From Ravibacter arvi (GTDB taxonomy: Bacteria; Bacteroidota; Bacteroidia; Cytophagales; Spirosomataceae), in the NCBI RefSeq assembly GCF_039540405.1, contig NZ_BAABEY010000001.1:124001-188000 (forward strand): a stretch of 64,000 bases of DNA. The letters are read 5' to 3'. This document shows, piece after piece, positions 25,475 to 34,136 of this stretch. A model generated the notes under the pieces. The model worked only from the letters and a program-made list of their open reading frames with translations. It was not told the DNA's origin and did no database searches. The translations under genes and the position numbers were made by a program. Positions within the stretch are counted from its first letter, which is position 1. Each line of letters starts with the position of its first letter.

Positions 25475-25796
25475 AAAGTTCAAGAGACGGATCCCAAAAA
25501 ACACTTTTAAAGTTGACTATACGGTTTGCGCGGACCTCAATTCCTTCCTTTCTGAGCCTGTCTTCCATGTTGTTATCCGGATCGAAAGCCTGCGCGCCGG
25601 TCAGGATACCCACAGAATTGACTACACGGTGTGCGGGAACGTCGGCGGCGTTGGCGCCATTCATGGCCCAACCCACAACGCGTGCATTTTTACTGCCCAG
25701 GTAGCGGGCGATTGCGCCGTATGAGGTTACCCGGCCCGGCGGTATCAGCCGGACCACTTCGTAAACATCGTTGAAAAAGCTATTGCTTTCGGGCAT
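25473..25796 (-). CDS. Alkyltransferase-like (ATL) DNA-repair protein, MGMT family without the acceptor Cys
   Basis: A 107-residue protein consisting only of the DNA-binding domain of O6-alkylguanine-DNA alkyltransferases (GRVTSYGAIARYLG helix-turn-helix, then ARVVGWAMN). The active-site motif PCHRV reads PAHRV, so the methyl-accepting Cys is Ala and the protein cannot transfer alkyl groups. ATL proteins bind O6-alkylguanine, flip the base and recruit nucleotide excision repair; E. coli ATL has Trp at this place. The start at 25796 overlaps the upstream DUF3109 gene by 17 bases; a start at 25805 would overlap by 26. Co-translation with that gene is likely. Confidence 0.85.
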   Translation of the reverse strand: MPESNSFFNDVYEVVRLIPPGRVTSYGAIARYLGSKNARVVGWAMNGANAADVPAHRVVNSVGILTGAQAFDPDNNMEDRLRKEGIEVRANRIVNFKSVFWDPSLEL

Positions 25797-26367
25797 TGCG
25801 TTCAATCAGCTCTTCCGCTTCCTGTACCAGTTGTGCATACCATGCTTCCCCATACGCTCTGATAAGCGGCTCTTTTAAAAACTTGTAAATGGGCACGCCC
25901 AAGTGCTCGCCAAGGCTGCAGGCATCTTTACAAATGCTCCATCGATCGTAATTAAGGGCGTGGTAATGATCGTATTTCGTTACCCGGATAGGGTAGAGAT
26001 GACAGGACAAAGGTTTCTTGTACGAAATTTTACCATCCAGGTAAGCCTGTTCTATCCCGCATTTCAGCGTTTTTTCCTGATCATAAAAGGCATAGGCACA
26101 TTCCCGCCCTTCAATAATGGGGGTTACGTAATCACCTTCAAAATCAGTCGTATAGACACCCTGTTTTGCGATGGCAGCCTTGCCTTCTTCAGTCAGGTAG
26201 GGCTCCACGTGCTCGTACAGGTCCGCCAGTACTGCAAGCTCATCTTCTTCCAGCGGTGCACCCGAGTCCCCCTCCACGCAGCAAGCCCCTTTGCATTTTT
26301 CAAGGTTGCAGACAAAAAACTGGTCTGCAACGTCATCACTCACACAGGTGTTATCGATCAGTATCAT
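25780..26367 (-). CDS. DUF3109 cysteine-rich protein
   Basis: A 195-residue cytoplasmic protein of the DUF3109 family, related to YkgJ-type metal-chelating proteins. The conserved cysteines are visible: C-x4-C-x3-CC at about residues 20-30 (CNLEKCKGACC), Cys in GRECAY, LKCGIEQ, PLSCHLYP and SICKDAC. This pattern suggests a zinc or iron-sulfur site. The function is unassigned. Its stop overlaps the start of the ATL gene, and its start is one base from the end of the LysM transglycosylase gene, so the three form a tight minus-strand operon. Confidence 0.82.
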   Translation of the reverse strand: MILIDNTCVSDDVADQFFVCNLEKCKGACCVEGDSGAPLEEDELAVLADLYEHVEPYLTEEGKAAIAKQGVYTTDFEGDYVTPIIEGRECAYAFYDQEKTLKCGIEQAYLDGKISYKKPLSCHLYPIRVTKYDHYHALNYDRWSICKDACSLGEHLGVPIYKFLKEPLIRAYGEAWYAQLVQEAEELIERNARKQ

Positions 26368-26368
26368 G

Positions 26369-28603
26369 TTACTTTTGTGGGATCCTTAATTTCTGACCAG
26401 CCTGCAGCCCGCTTCCCCGCAGGGAATTATGTTTTGTCAGCTCCTGGACCGACACGCCATACCGTTTTGAAATACTGAATAGCGTTTCTCCTTTCCTGAC
26501 CGTATGCGTTACATTTTGCGGTGCAGGCTTCGCAGCAGGCTTTTCTCTTTCGGTAGCGGTGGTGATAACGGTAGCTTTTTCCTCCCGGGGCGCCGCCGCT
26601 GCTTCTCTCACGAGCAGTTTTTTGCCGACTTGCAGGTTGTTCGATATCTTCAGGCCATTCAGTTCCAGAAGATCGGTTACGGTAGTTCCATATTTGCGAG
26701 AAATGCTGTAATAGGTGTCTCCTTTGAGCACGGTGTAGTATTCCGGTTCTCCCGATGCCGTATTTTCCGGCGTAGTGGCGGCAATTTCTGTTTTTGGAGC
26801 TGCCGTTTGGGTGTCCTGAACCGGCGGTTTCCTCGCGCCGGCGGAAGGAGCGGGGCTGTAAACCGGCTTTACGTCATCTGAAGCAGCCGGTTTGCTGCCT
26901 GCACGGCGCGAAACATAGGGTTTCGGGCGTTCGTCCTCTGTTACGATTACAATCCGGTTGTTGGGCCTCGACACTACTTTCTCTTCGGCGGTTTCTGTTT
27001 GGGCGGCTACTTCCGCTTCTTTAGGTTCCGGCGCAGTTTTTGGCTCGGGCTGAGCTGCTGTGGTCTTAGGTTCCTCTTTTTTATCGGCTAATTTCGGGGT
27101 ATAGCGCCGGCGCTCGGACGCGTCTTTCGGAATGGTATTCTCCGTCTTCCTGGTGGCTGCTTCGGCAGCTGCCGACGTCGCCGCCTCCGGTTGCTGATTT
27201 TCCGCCGGCTTGTTCTCTGCTACCACTTCTTTCGCAACCTGCACAGGCATTTTCTCTTCCTGTACTTTGGGTACCTCGTTGATCTTCACACGAACGTGCG
27301 ACGGGCGTCGCTTCGTCAGCCAAAGCTCACGGCCGGTTTCAAGGTAGTAGCCTTTTGAAAGAATACGGTTGTACTTCAAAAGCTCTTTCATTCTGATCCC
27401 GTACATATGGGAGATGGATTGAAGCGTTTCGCCAGGCCGGACAGTGTGGTATTCGACGGTCGCCTTCTTGTTCTTACGCTCCAGGTAATAGACCTCCCCG
27501 GGCACCACCGACATGCTGACATCCATGTCGTTGTACTTTCTGAACTTGGAAGCCGATATGCCGCCGGCCTTCGCGAGCGAGTTCGGGTAATCACCGGCTT
27601 TGGCAAGAATCCCCCGCAAGCCGTTTATTTCGTAGCTGACGTGAGAGTTATAACCTGAGGGTTGGTTGCCCGATTTTTTTAACTTCGGAAAGCCGATATC
27701 GTCATACTCATACTTGCTCGCCAGTGTATTGTCGCTCTGGACGATCGCCAGGCTTTCTTTCACGTTGCCCACTTTGGAACTCGCAACCGGCACGGTCACA
27801 AAATACGATTTGTCGCTGGGGACTTTATTCCCTCTCAGCCATATGTTGTAGTTCTTCAGGTCTGAGGAGCTTACTTTAAGCTCGGCGGCAATTTCTTCGA
27901 GGCTTCTTCCCTTACCTGCATTTGCCTCTACCAGTGTAATGGGGTTTTTGCTCTGGTAGCTATCCAACCCGGCCTCGAAAGCGATTTTGTAGGCAAAGAA
28001 ACGCAGGACATAGCGGTCTGTTTTCCCGGTGATCGTAATTTCGTAAGCGTTGTTCCAGTTGTCACCGATCTTCTCCCTGGCGCCGTTGACACCCTGGTAG
28101 TAGGAATAGAGTGAGGAAACCCAATTGTTGAAATGGCCGTTGCTTCGTTTCAGATACTGCGCCGCTGCCCGAGTTGACGCCGAGATGTTTTTTCGTTCGT
28201 CTACATGCCGGTCCACGCGCAGTCCCAGTTCCAGGGCGGTATCTTCCTTGAACTGCCAGAAACCTACGGCGTTAGAAGATGAAACTGCGTCAGGAATAAG
28301 CGAACTTTCCTGTGCCGCAAGATATTTGAAATCCATCGGGATTTCCTGATCGATGAAAATCGACTCAATTATGGGGAAATAAAGCAACGCCCTTTCGAGT
28401 TTTTCTTCCCAGTATTTTTGATTAATCATCAACACCTTTACGTCAGACGCGATGATGTTCCGGGCACTCTGGTCAAATTTAACGTTGATTCCGCCGAAAG
28501 GCACCTGGGCGGGAATGTCAGGATAATGTTGTCCGAAAGCCAAAGGAAGGCATGCTCCCATGAAAAGCAGTAAGAACACGGCTTTGCGTAGCGTATCTTT
28601 CAT
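26369..28603 (-). CDS. MltD-like lytic transglycosylase with three LysM domains
   Basis: A 744-residue exported peptidoglycan-binding protein. The start at 28603 gives a standard signal peptide (MKDTLRKAVFLLLFMG, cut near FGQ). The SLT domain (about residues 80-200) shows the catalytic Glu in LAAQESSLIPDAVS followed by GFWQFKEDTA and AAQYLKR, typical of MltD family 1D. A LysM near 385 (YHTVRPGETLQSISHMYG) follows, then a long Pro/Glu/Ala/Thr linker (about 445-625), then two C-terminal LysM repeats (YYTVLKGDTYYSISRKYG; THTVRKGETLFSISKRYG). It cleaves glycan strands by the non-hydrolytic route. The linker length is unusual and probably spans the periplasm. Confidence 0.88.
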   Translation of the reverse strand: MKDTLRKAVFLLLFMGACLPLAFGQHYPDIPAQVPFGGINVKFDQSARNIIASDVKVLMINQKYWEEKLERALLYFPIIESIFIDQEIPMDFKYLAAQESSLIPDAVSSSNAVGFWQFKEDTALELGLRVDRHVDERKNISASTRAAAQYLKRSNGHFNNWVSSLYSYYQGVNGAREKIGDNWNNAYEITITGKTDRYVLRFFAYKIAFEAGLDSYQSKNPITLVEANAGKGRSLEEIAAELKVSSSDLKNYNIWLRGNKVPSDKSYFVTVPVASSKVGNVKESLAIVQSDNTLASKYEYDDIGFPKLKKSGNQPSGYNSHVSYEINGLRGILAKAGDYPNSLAKAGGISASKFRKYNDMDVSMSVVPGEVYYLERKNKKATVEYHTVRPGETLQSISHMYGIRMKELLKYNRILSKGYYLETGRELWLTKRRPSHVRVKINEVPKVQEEKMPVQVAKEVVAENKPAENQQPEAATSAAAEAATRKTENTIPKDASERRRYTPKLADKKEEPKTTAAQPEPKTAPEPKEAEVAAQTETAEEKVVSRPNNRIVIVTEDERPKPYVSRRAGSKPAASDDVKPVYSPAPSAGARKPPVQDTQTAAPKTEIAATTPENTASGEPEYYTVLKGDTYYSISRKYGTTVTDLLELNGLKISNNLQVGKKLLVREAAAAPREEKATVITTATEREKPAAKPAPQNVTHTVRKGETLFSISKRYGVSVQELTKHNSLRGSGLQAGQKLRIPQK

Positions 28604-28645
28604 GTAATAGAAATTGTAGTTCAGCATTATTCGGATGAACAAAAA

Positions 28646-29296
28646 TTAATTTTTTTGAATAATCAAAAGACCGTCCCGTACAGGCAGCAACAAGTTGGAT
28701 ACCCTTTCGTCACGGTGAACTTTTTCATTGAACGCTAAAATGGCGTCTGTATTTTTATTGGAGGATTTCCCGTCGTTTTGTTCTACAACTTTTCCCTTCC
28801 ACAAAACGTTGTCTGCAATAATCAGGCCACCTTTTCGTACGGCGGGAACAACGAGGTCAAAATAGGTGCTGTAGTTCGCTTTGTCGGCGTCAATAAAGAC
28901 AAGGTCCCAGGTTTCCCGGAGCGTCGGAATTACCTGGATCGCATTGCCGGTAATCGGCCGTAACTGTGAGGATTTGTCGGTTCGTGAAAAATACTGGTTG
29001 ATCCGCGGCGCCATTTCTTCATTGGCTTCAATGGTAAAAAGGAGCCCGTCTTCCGCAAGCCCTTCTGCGAGACAAATCGCCGAATATCCCGTGAAAGTGC
29101 CTATTTCAAGGATACGTCTCGGTCGGATCAATTTTGAGAGCAGGCTCAGCAGCCTGCCTTGCAAATGGCCGGAAAGCATGAGCGGATGAAGTACCTGCGC
29201 GTAGGTTTCCCGGTTGATTTGTTTGAGCAGGTCGCTCTCCGGGTCCGTGTGCGCTTCCGCATAGTTTTCAAGCTCTGTCGGGATAATACTCATCAC
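28646..29296 (-). CDS. Class I SAM-dependent O-methyltransferase (COMT/CCoAOMT-like)
   Basis: A 216-residue Rossmann-fold methyltransferase. Motif I is ILEIGTFTGYSAICLAEGL (about residues 61-79). The metal/substrate loop VFIDADKANY (about 140) and IIADNVLWKG follow, as in the cation-dependent catechol/caffeoyl-CoA O-methyltransferase family. The length is typical (210-225). Two adjacent Met codons compete for the start. It lies on the same strand as the rfbA block (50-base gap) and the LysM gene (42-base gap). The acceptor is unknown. Confidence 0.85.
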   Translation of the reverse strand: MMSIIPTELENYAEAHTDPESDLLKQINRETYAQVLHPLMLSGHLQGRLLSLLSKLIRPRRILEIGTFTGYSAICLAEGLAEDGLLFTIEANEEMAPRINQYFSRTDKSSQLRPITGNAIQVIPTLRETWDLVFIDADKANYSTYFDLVVPAVRKGGLIIADNVLWKGKVVEQNDGKSSNKNTDAILAFNEKVHRDERVSNLLLPVRDGLLIIQKN

Positions 29297-29346
29297 GTCT
29301 TTATTTTTAACGGAAATTCGTTGTTTGCGAAGCCGTTATTGCCTTA

Positions 29347-30207
29347 CTAGTCGATCAGCTTCAGAAGGTACTGTCCGTAACCGCTTTTCAACAAAGGTTG
29401 AGCGATTTTCTCGAGCTGGGCAGCATCTATGAAGCCTCTTCTGAATGCTACTTCTTCGATACACCCGATTTTTAAGCCCTGGCGCTCTTCAATAACCTGT
29501 ACAAATTGCCCGGCCTGCATCAGGGACTGAAAAGTACCGGTGTCAAGCCAGGCGGTACCCCGGTCGAGGACTCCGACTTTCAGCTTTCCGTTTTTCAGGT
29601 AATATTTATTGACGTCGGTAATTTCCAGCTCGCCCCTGGGCGATGGCTGGATGTTCCGCGCGATTTCCACTACCTGGTTATCGTAGAAATACAGGCCCGG
29701 AACCGCATAATTGGAACGGGGCTTCTCCGGTTTTTCTTCTATTGAAATAACGTTGTTGGCATCGTCAAACTCTACAACTCCGTAACGTTCCGGATCGTTT
29801 ACCTGGTAGGCATAAATGACCCCGCCTTCCGGGTCGTTGTTGGCAAGCAGCAGCTTGGACAACCCGGAACCGTAAAAAATATTATCTCCGAGGATCAGGG
29901 CGACTTTGTCATTGCCGATAAACTCTTCGCCGATGACGAAGGCCTGCGCGAGGCCGTCCGGTGAGGGTTGCTCCGCATAAGAAAAATTACATCCCAGTCT
30001 TTTTCCGTCACCCAGGAGTTTCTGAAAGTGAGGTAAATCATGCGGCGTTGAAATGATCAGGATGTCTTTGATATTGGCCAGCATCAGGATCGACAGCGGG
30101 TAGTAGATCATCGGCTTGTCGTACACGGGCATCAGTTGTTTGCTGACAGCCAGCGTGAGCGGATGTAACCTCGTGCCGGAACCTCCAGCCAGAATAATTC
30201 CTTTCAT
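29347..30207 (-). CDS. rfbA: Glucose-1-phosphate thymidylyltransferase
   Basis: A 286-residue sugar nucleotidyltransferase making dTDP-glucose from dTTP and glucose-1-phosphate. The N-terminal nucleotide-binding loop is ILAGGSGTRLHPLT (residues 4-17). Further landmarks are QLMPVYDKPMIYYPLS, LGDNIFYG (metal-binding Asp), EKPEKPRSNYAVPGLYFYD and ELEITDVN. The length matches RfbA/RmlA. It is 21 bases behind rfbB, so both are co-transcribed with galE. No rfbC or rfbD (the rhamnose epimerase and reductase) is in the window. With fdtA/fdtB-like genes 9 kb away, its product may feed an amino-deoxyhexose. Confidence 0.94.
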   Translation of the reverse strand: MKGIILAGGSGTRLHPLTLAVSKQLMPVYDKPMIYYPLSILMLANIKDILIISTPHDLPHFQKLLGDGKRLGCNFSYAEQPSPDGLAQAFVIGEEFIGNDKVALILGDNIFYGSGLSKLLLANNDPEGGVIYAYQVNDPERYGVVEFDDANNVISIEEKPEKPRSNYAVPGLYFYDNQVVEIARNIQPSPRGELEITDVNKYYLKNGKLKVGVLDRGTAWLDTGTFQSLMQAGQFVQVIEERQGLKIGCIEEVAFRRGFIDAAQLEKIAQPLLKSGYGQYLLKLID

Positions 30208-30228
30208 TCGTATTGCTTTGAGTTTTCC

Positions 30229-31287
30229 TTACCGGTTTTCGTACATTTGATCGTAGTACAACTTATAGTTCCCGCTGGTTACGTTTTCAAGCCAGTCCTG
30301 GTTGGAAAGATACCATTCTACCGTCCGGGTCAGGCCTTCTTCAAACTGCACGGAAGGCGACCAGCCCAGTTGCGTGCGAAGCTTCGACGGGTCAATAGCA
30401 TAGCGCAGGTCATGGCCGGCCCGGTCGGTTACATAGGTAAGCAACTGCTCCGACGTGCCCGGATCACGTCCCAGCTTCTGGTCCATCACTTTGCACAAAA
30501 GCTTGATAAGATCAATGTTTTTCCACTCGTTTTCGCCGCCAATGTTGTAGGTTTCCCCGTTTTTACCTGAGTGATAAATCACGTCGATGGCACGGGCATG
30601 ATCCAGCACGTACAACCAATCCCGGACATTTTCTCCTTTTCCGTATACGGGAAGAGGCTTATTCTTCAGGATGTTGTTGATCATCAGGGGAATAAGTTTC
30701 TCCGGGAAATGGTTGGGTCCGTAATTGTTCGAGCAGTTGGATACCACTATCGGCAACCCGTAAGTATTGTGATAAGCCCTGACAAAATGATCAGAAGCTG
30801 CTTTGGAAGCGGAATAAGGCGATCTCGGGTCATAAGAGGTGTCCTCACGGAAAAATTCCTGCGGATCATGGAGCTCCCCATATACCTCGTCCGTCGACAC
30901 GTGGTAAAAACGGTGTCCTGAAAAATCGCCTTTCCAGCTTTTCAATGCCGCATTCAGGAGATTGACAGTTCCGATTACGTTGGTTTTAACGAAAGCCATA
31001 GGGTCCGAAATGGACCGGTCTACGTGCGATTCCGCCGCCAGGTGGATAACACCCGTATATTCATTTTTCGCGAAAAGAGCATCGATGAATGCAGCATCGG
31101 TGATATCGCCTTTTACAAACTGGTAATTAGGAGCGTTTTCGATGTCAGACAGGTTGGCCAGGTTGCCGGCATAGGTCAAAGCATCGAGGTTGTGTATCTG
31201 GTAATCAGGATATTGGGTTACAAAAAGCCTGACAACATGGGAGCCGATGAAACCAGCTCCGCCGGTAATGAGAATTCTTTTCGACAT
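30229..31287 (-). CDS. rfbB: dTDP-glucose 4,6-dehydratase
   Basis: A 352-residue extended short-chain dehydrogenase that converts dTDP-glucose to dTDP-4-keto-6-deoxyglucose. Seen: NAD-binding GGAGFIGSHV (residues 8-17), the catalytic STDEVYGE (Thr-Asp-Glu triad near 131), YSASKAASDH (Tyr-x3-Lys near 157), SNNYGPNHFPEKLIPLMI and the substrate loop VYGKGENVRDWLYV. It lies between galE (3-base gap) and rfbA (21-base gap) in one operon. Confidence 0.95.
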   Translation of the reverse strand: MSKRILITGGAGFIGSHVVRLFVTQYPDYQIHNLDALTYAGNLANLSDIENAPNYQFVKGDITDAAFIDALFAKNEYTGVIHLAAESHVDRSISDPMAFVKTNVIGTVNLLNAALKSWKGDFSGHRFYHVSTDEVYGELHDPQEFFREDTSYDPRSPYSASKAASDHFVRAYHNTYGLPIVVSNCSNNYGPNHFPEKLIPLMINNILKNKPLPVYGKGENVRDWLYVLDHARAIDVIYHSGKNGETYNIGGENEWKNIDLIKLLCKVMDQKLGRDPGTSEQLLTYVTDRAGHDLRYAIDPSKLRTQLGWSPSVQFEEGLTRTVEWYLSNQDWLENVTSGNYKLYYDQMYENR

Positions 31288-31290
31288 AGA

Positions 31291-32325
31291 TTAGTTTTGC
31301 GATATGAGCGAATCTGACATCAGCCTTTGCTGCCAGCGCCAAGCATCTGAAAGCGCTTCTCCAAGCGACTTTTCCGCCGTCCAGTCCATTTCCCTGTTTA
31401 CTTTATCGGACTGGGCGTATATTTTTTCGACGTCTCCCGGTCGCCGGGGTTCGAAGGTGTAGTTCAGCGAAAGATTGTTTACTTCTTCAAAAGTCCGGAT
31501 CACCTGGAGGACGGTATTGCCCTGGCCGGTGCCCACGTTGAATACGTCGTAAAACGCCCCCTCTTCCTTTTTTTCCAGCAGGCGGAGCGCCTTGACGTGC
31601 GCTTTGGCAAGATCCATTACGTGGATATAGTCCCGCACACAAGTCCCGTCTTCTGTGTCATAATCTTTTCCGAAAACCGCGAGCTTTTCTCTGAGGCCGG
31701 CCGCCACTTGCGTGATGAAAGGGACCAGGTTACTCGGCACGCCGAGCGGAAGTTCTCCGATCTCTGCGGAAGGATGCGCACCTATGGGGTTAAAATACCG
31801 CAATGCAATTGCTTTGCCATTGGAGCTGGAATGTATAAAGTCGCGGAGAATGTCTTCACAGATGCTCTTTGTGTTCCCGTAAGGCGAGGCCGCCGGTTTC
31901 CGGGGAGTACTTTCGGTGACCGGCAGGCGGTCAGGTTCGCCATACACCGTACAGGACGAGGAGAATACGAAGTTCCGGACGTTGAACTTTTCGCAAAGTT
32001 CCAGCAGGATCAGCAAAGTACCCACGTTATTCTGGTAGTACTTCAGGGGCTCGGCCACCGACTCACCCACCGCCTTGTAAGCGGCAAAGTGTATGATGCC
32101 GTCGAATCGCTCTTTCTCAAAAACTGCTTCCATCGCAGCGCGATCGTTGCAATCGGTCTGATAAAGGGGAAACCGCTTGCCTGTAATTTTCTCCAGACCG
32201 TCAAGTACTTCTAATCTAGAATTGTAGAAATTGTCCAGCACGACGGGCTGATAACCGGCTTCATGCAGCTCAACAACGGTATGAGACCCGATAAAACCAG
32301 CCCCTCCTGTTACGAGAATTTTCAT
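31291..32325 (-). CDS. galE: UDP-glucose 4-epimerase
   Basis: A 344-residue extended short-chain dehydrogenase interconverting UDP-glucose and UDP-galactose. The motifs GGAGFIGSHT (residues 7-16), SSCTVYGEPD, YGNTKSICE (Tyr-x3-Lys), RYFNPIGAH and DGTCVRDYIHV are diagnostic. It is the first gene of the galE-rfbB-rfbA run. A -7 box lies 45 bases upstream of its ATG. Confidence 0.94.
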   Translation of the reverse strand: MKILVTGGAGFIGSHTVVELHEAGYQPVVLDNFYNSRLEVLDGLEKITGKRFPLYQTDCNDRAAMEAVFEKERFDGIIHFAAYKAVGESVAEPLKYYQNNVGTLLILLELCEKFNVRNFVFSSSCTVYGEPDRLPVTESTPRKPAASPYGNTKSICEDILRDFIHSSSNGKAIALRYFNPIGAHPSAEIGELPLGVPSNLVPFITQVAAGLREKLAVFGKDYDTEDGTCVRDYIHVMDLAKAHVKALRLLEKKEEGAFYDVFNVGTGQGNTVLQVIRTFEEVNNLSLNYTFEPRRPGDVEKIYAQSDKVNREMDWTAEKSLGEALSDAWRWQQRLMSDSLISQN

Positions 32326-32369
32326 TCAATAATGATTTTGATAGTACCAAACATTTTTTAGATTGCGGG

Positions 32370-32377
32370 CAAAAGTA
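32370..32377 (-). promoter_or_regulatory. -7 box for galE-rfbB-rfbA
   Basis: The minus strand reads TACTTTTG here, a perfect TAnnTTTG -7 box. The expected start of transcription gives a leader of about 38 bases before the galE ATG. No well-spaced TTTG -33 element is evident. Confidence 0.5.
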
Positions 32378-32447
32378 ACTAATTTGAAGGCTATATAAAA
32401 ATTGTTTTTGCCTTCATGAGGTGTTTCATTTTAACCGGTGCAAGGAG

Positions 32448-33296
32448 ATGACAGAAAAAGAGATAAGGGCGTTGGTGTCGCTTCTTGATGACGATGACGA
32501 AGAAGTGATTGCCCATGTGGAAGGGAAAATAAGATCGATGGGAAGCGAGGTGATCCGTTTCCTCGAAGGACAGTGGGAGGAGAGTTTTGATCCCGTTCTG
32601 CAAAAGAAGATTGAGGACCTGGTTCATGACCTGCAGCTTGACGGGATTATCGAGCGCCTGCAGGCCTGGGTGGAAGGTGGTGCGCTTGATTTGCTCGAAG
32701 GAATGTGGATTTTGAACACCTACCTGTATCCGGATTTGTCCTACGAAAAGCTTTCAGGTGAAATCGAGCAGTTGTATTACCAGGTTTGGCTGTCTTACCA
32801 TGACTCCATGAGCCCGACCGAGCAGGTCAAGCTGATGAACAGCCTCTTTTACAATACCATGGGGCTTGGACCCAACACCAAGAATTTCCACGCTCCATCC
32901 AACTCTATGCTCAGCGTGGTGCTGGAAAGCAAGCGCGGGAACCCCATTACACTTTGCGTGATTTATATGCTGATCGCAAGGAAACTGGGAATGCCGGTGT
33001 ACGGCGTCAATTTGCCCAACCTTTTCGTATTGACCTACAAGCAGGAGGGGCTTCAGTTTTATATCAATGTTTTCAACAGGGGGATAATTTTCTCGCGGAC
33101 TGACATTGAGCACTATATCAACCAGTTAAAACTGAAGCAGAACAATACTTTTTACGAGCCGTGTACGAACCAGGATATTGTGCAGCGCGTCTTGAGGAAC
33201 CTGATTCTTTCCTATGAGAAATCGGGAGATTCGGATCGAAGCCAGGAACTGGAGCGGGTGCTTGCTTCTATTTCTCCCAGGGAAGGGGGGCTGTAG
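32448..33296 (+). CDS. SirB1-family transglutaminase-like protein
   Basis: A 282-residue protein. The ATG at 32448 is preceded by AAGGAG, one of the few Shine-Dalgarno-like runs in the window, so it is preferred over 32421. An acidic helical N-terminus (EIRALVSLLDDDDEEVIAHVE) precedes a transglutaminase-like core: KLMNSLFYNTMGLGPNTKNF, ESKRGNPITLCVIYMLIARKLGMPVYGVNLPNLF. In this family the catalytic Cys is in the TLC segment, with a His/Asn-rich strand following; FVLTY replaces the usual FLLR. The function is unknown. Its last 29 bases overlap the convergent phosphopantetheinyl transferase gene. Confidence 0.78.
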   Translation: MTEKEIRALVSLLDDDDEEVIAHVEGKIRSMGSEVIRFLEGQWEESFDPVLQKKIEDLVHDLQLDGIIERLQAWVEGGALDLLEGMWILNTYLYPDLSYEKLSGEIEQLYYQVWLSYHDSMSPTEQVKLMNSLFYNTMGLGPNTKNFHAPSNSMLSVVLESKRGNPITLCVIYMLIARKLGMPVYGVNLPNLFVLTYKQEGLQFYINVFNRGIIFSRTDIEHYINQLKLKQNNTFYEPCTNQDIVQRVLRNLILSYEKSGDSDRSQELERVLASISPREGGL

Positions 33297-33933
33297 GCCT
33301 TTCAACGTCTCTGGCTATAGCCAGGTAATAATCCAGGACCCGGTGTAGCTCGGTGGTGGCCTCTCTTTTTGCAGCGGGGGCTGAAACCCGGCCTGTCCAG
33401 GAAAGATCAGCTTTCGATGGGTACACCCTGATGTGCTCCCGGAAGCTGATTTGTTTTTCACCTACCAGTTTATAAATGGCTTCCTTGGCGGTCCAGTATT
33501 TGCAAAGAAGATTCTGGTCGGCCCCGGCCGCGGACAGCTCTTCGGGGGAAAGGAATTTATGGGCAATTCTCAGCAGTTGCGGCCTCGGAGTTTCGAGGTC
33601 TATCCCAATCGGTGCATGAAGATCAAGGGCCGCAGCAATCAGGTGTTCGGTGTGCGATAAGGAGATATGAGCGGTGGACCCCAGCAGGTAGGGTTTTCCG
33701 TCAGGGCTTTTCCAGATTCCCTGGAAGGGAAACCCGGCCTGCTCGCAAAGCGCTGCAAAAAGACACCGTCCGGCTAGCCACTCCCTTCTTTTCAGGGGGT
33801 GACCAATGCCGGAATACTCGGAGCGATCAATCCCGGGAGGGAGCATACTTTCAAGCTGCGCTTCGGATTCTTCCAGCTTCCAGGTTAGCAGGATACCGTC
33901 GGAAATTTTAATTTTGTTTGCGATCAGCGGCAT
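33268..33933 (-). CDS. 4'-phosphopantetheinyl transferase (Sfp-like)
   Basis: A 221-residue enzyme that attaches phosphopantetheine from CoA to carrier proteins. Signatures are RREWLAGRCLF, AHISLSHTE, IGIDLETPR (metal-binding Asp/Glu, about residues 113-121) and KYWTAKEAIYK (Trp-x2-Lys-Glu-x2-Lys, about 145-155). The length places it with Sfp/HetI-type enzymes rather than AcpS. It could modify the orphan acyl carrier at 25179. Its 3' end overlaps the convergent SirB1-like gene by 29 bases, so the two transcripts are complementary at their ends. Confidence 0.87.
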   Translation of the reverse strand: MPLIANKIKISDGILLTWKLEESEAQLESMLPPGIDRSEYSGIGHPLKRREWLAGRCLFAALCEQAGFPFQGIWKSPDGKPYLLGSTAHISLSHTEHLIAAALDLHAPIGIDLETPRPQLLRIAHKFLSPEELSAAGADQNLLCKYWTAKEAIYKLVGEKQISFREHIRVYPSKADLSWTGRVSAPAAKREATTELHRVLDYYLAIARDVERPTAPLPWEK

Positions 33934-34036
33934 GAAAACCTTTTGTGCGTCTCTTTTATGGGTTCAGCCGGTAAAGTAAACAGGAATAACCCGTAAATCC
34001 ATGCGCTGCTGTCGCCGGTATGCTTATGAAATAGCC

Positions 34037-34131
34037 ATGAGCTTTGAGGTATTAGCTACAAGCTGCACACCAACCGACCGGTGAATAAGCGACCGGCAGC
34101 GCGGCTCATACCTCATCGCTCATAACTCCTA
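34037..34131. repeat. Inverted heptamer element upstream of the WD40 gene
   Basis: ATGAGC-TT-TGAGGTAT at 34037-34052 is complementary to ATACCTCA-TC-GCTCAT at 34108-34123, giving a 14-base-pair stem with one symmetrical 2-base internal loop and a 55-base apical loop. Both arms are built of heptamers: TGAGCTT, TGAGGTA on the left, and GCTCATA, CCTCATC, GCTCATA, ACTCCTA on the right. The right arm ends 6 bases before the ATG at 34137. Confidence 0.8.
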
Positions 34132-34136
34132 TACAG

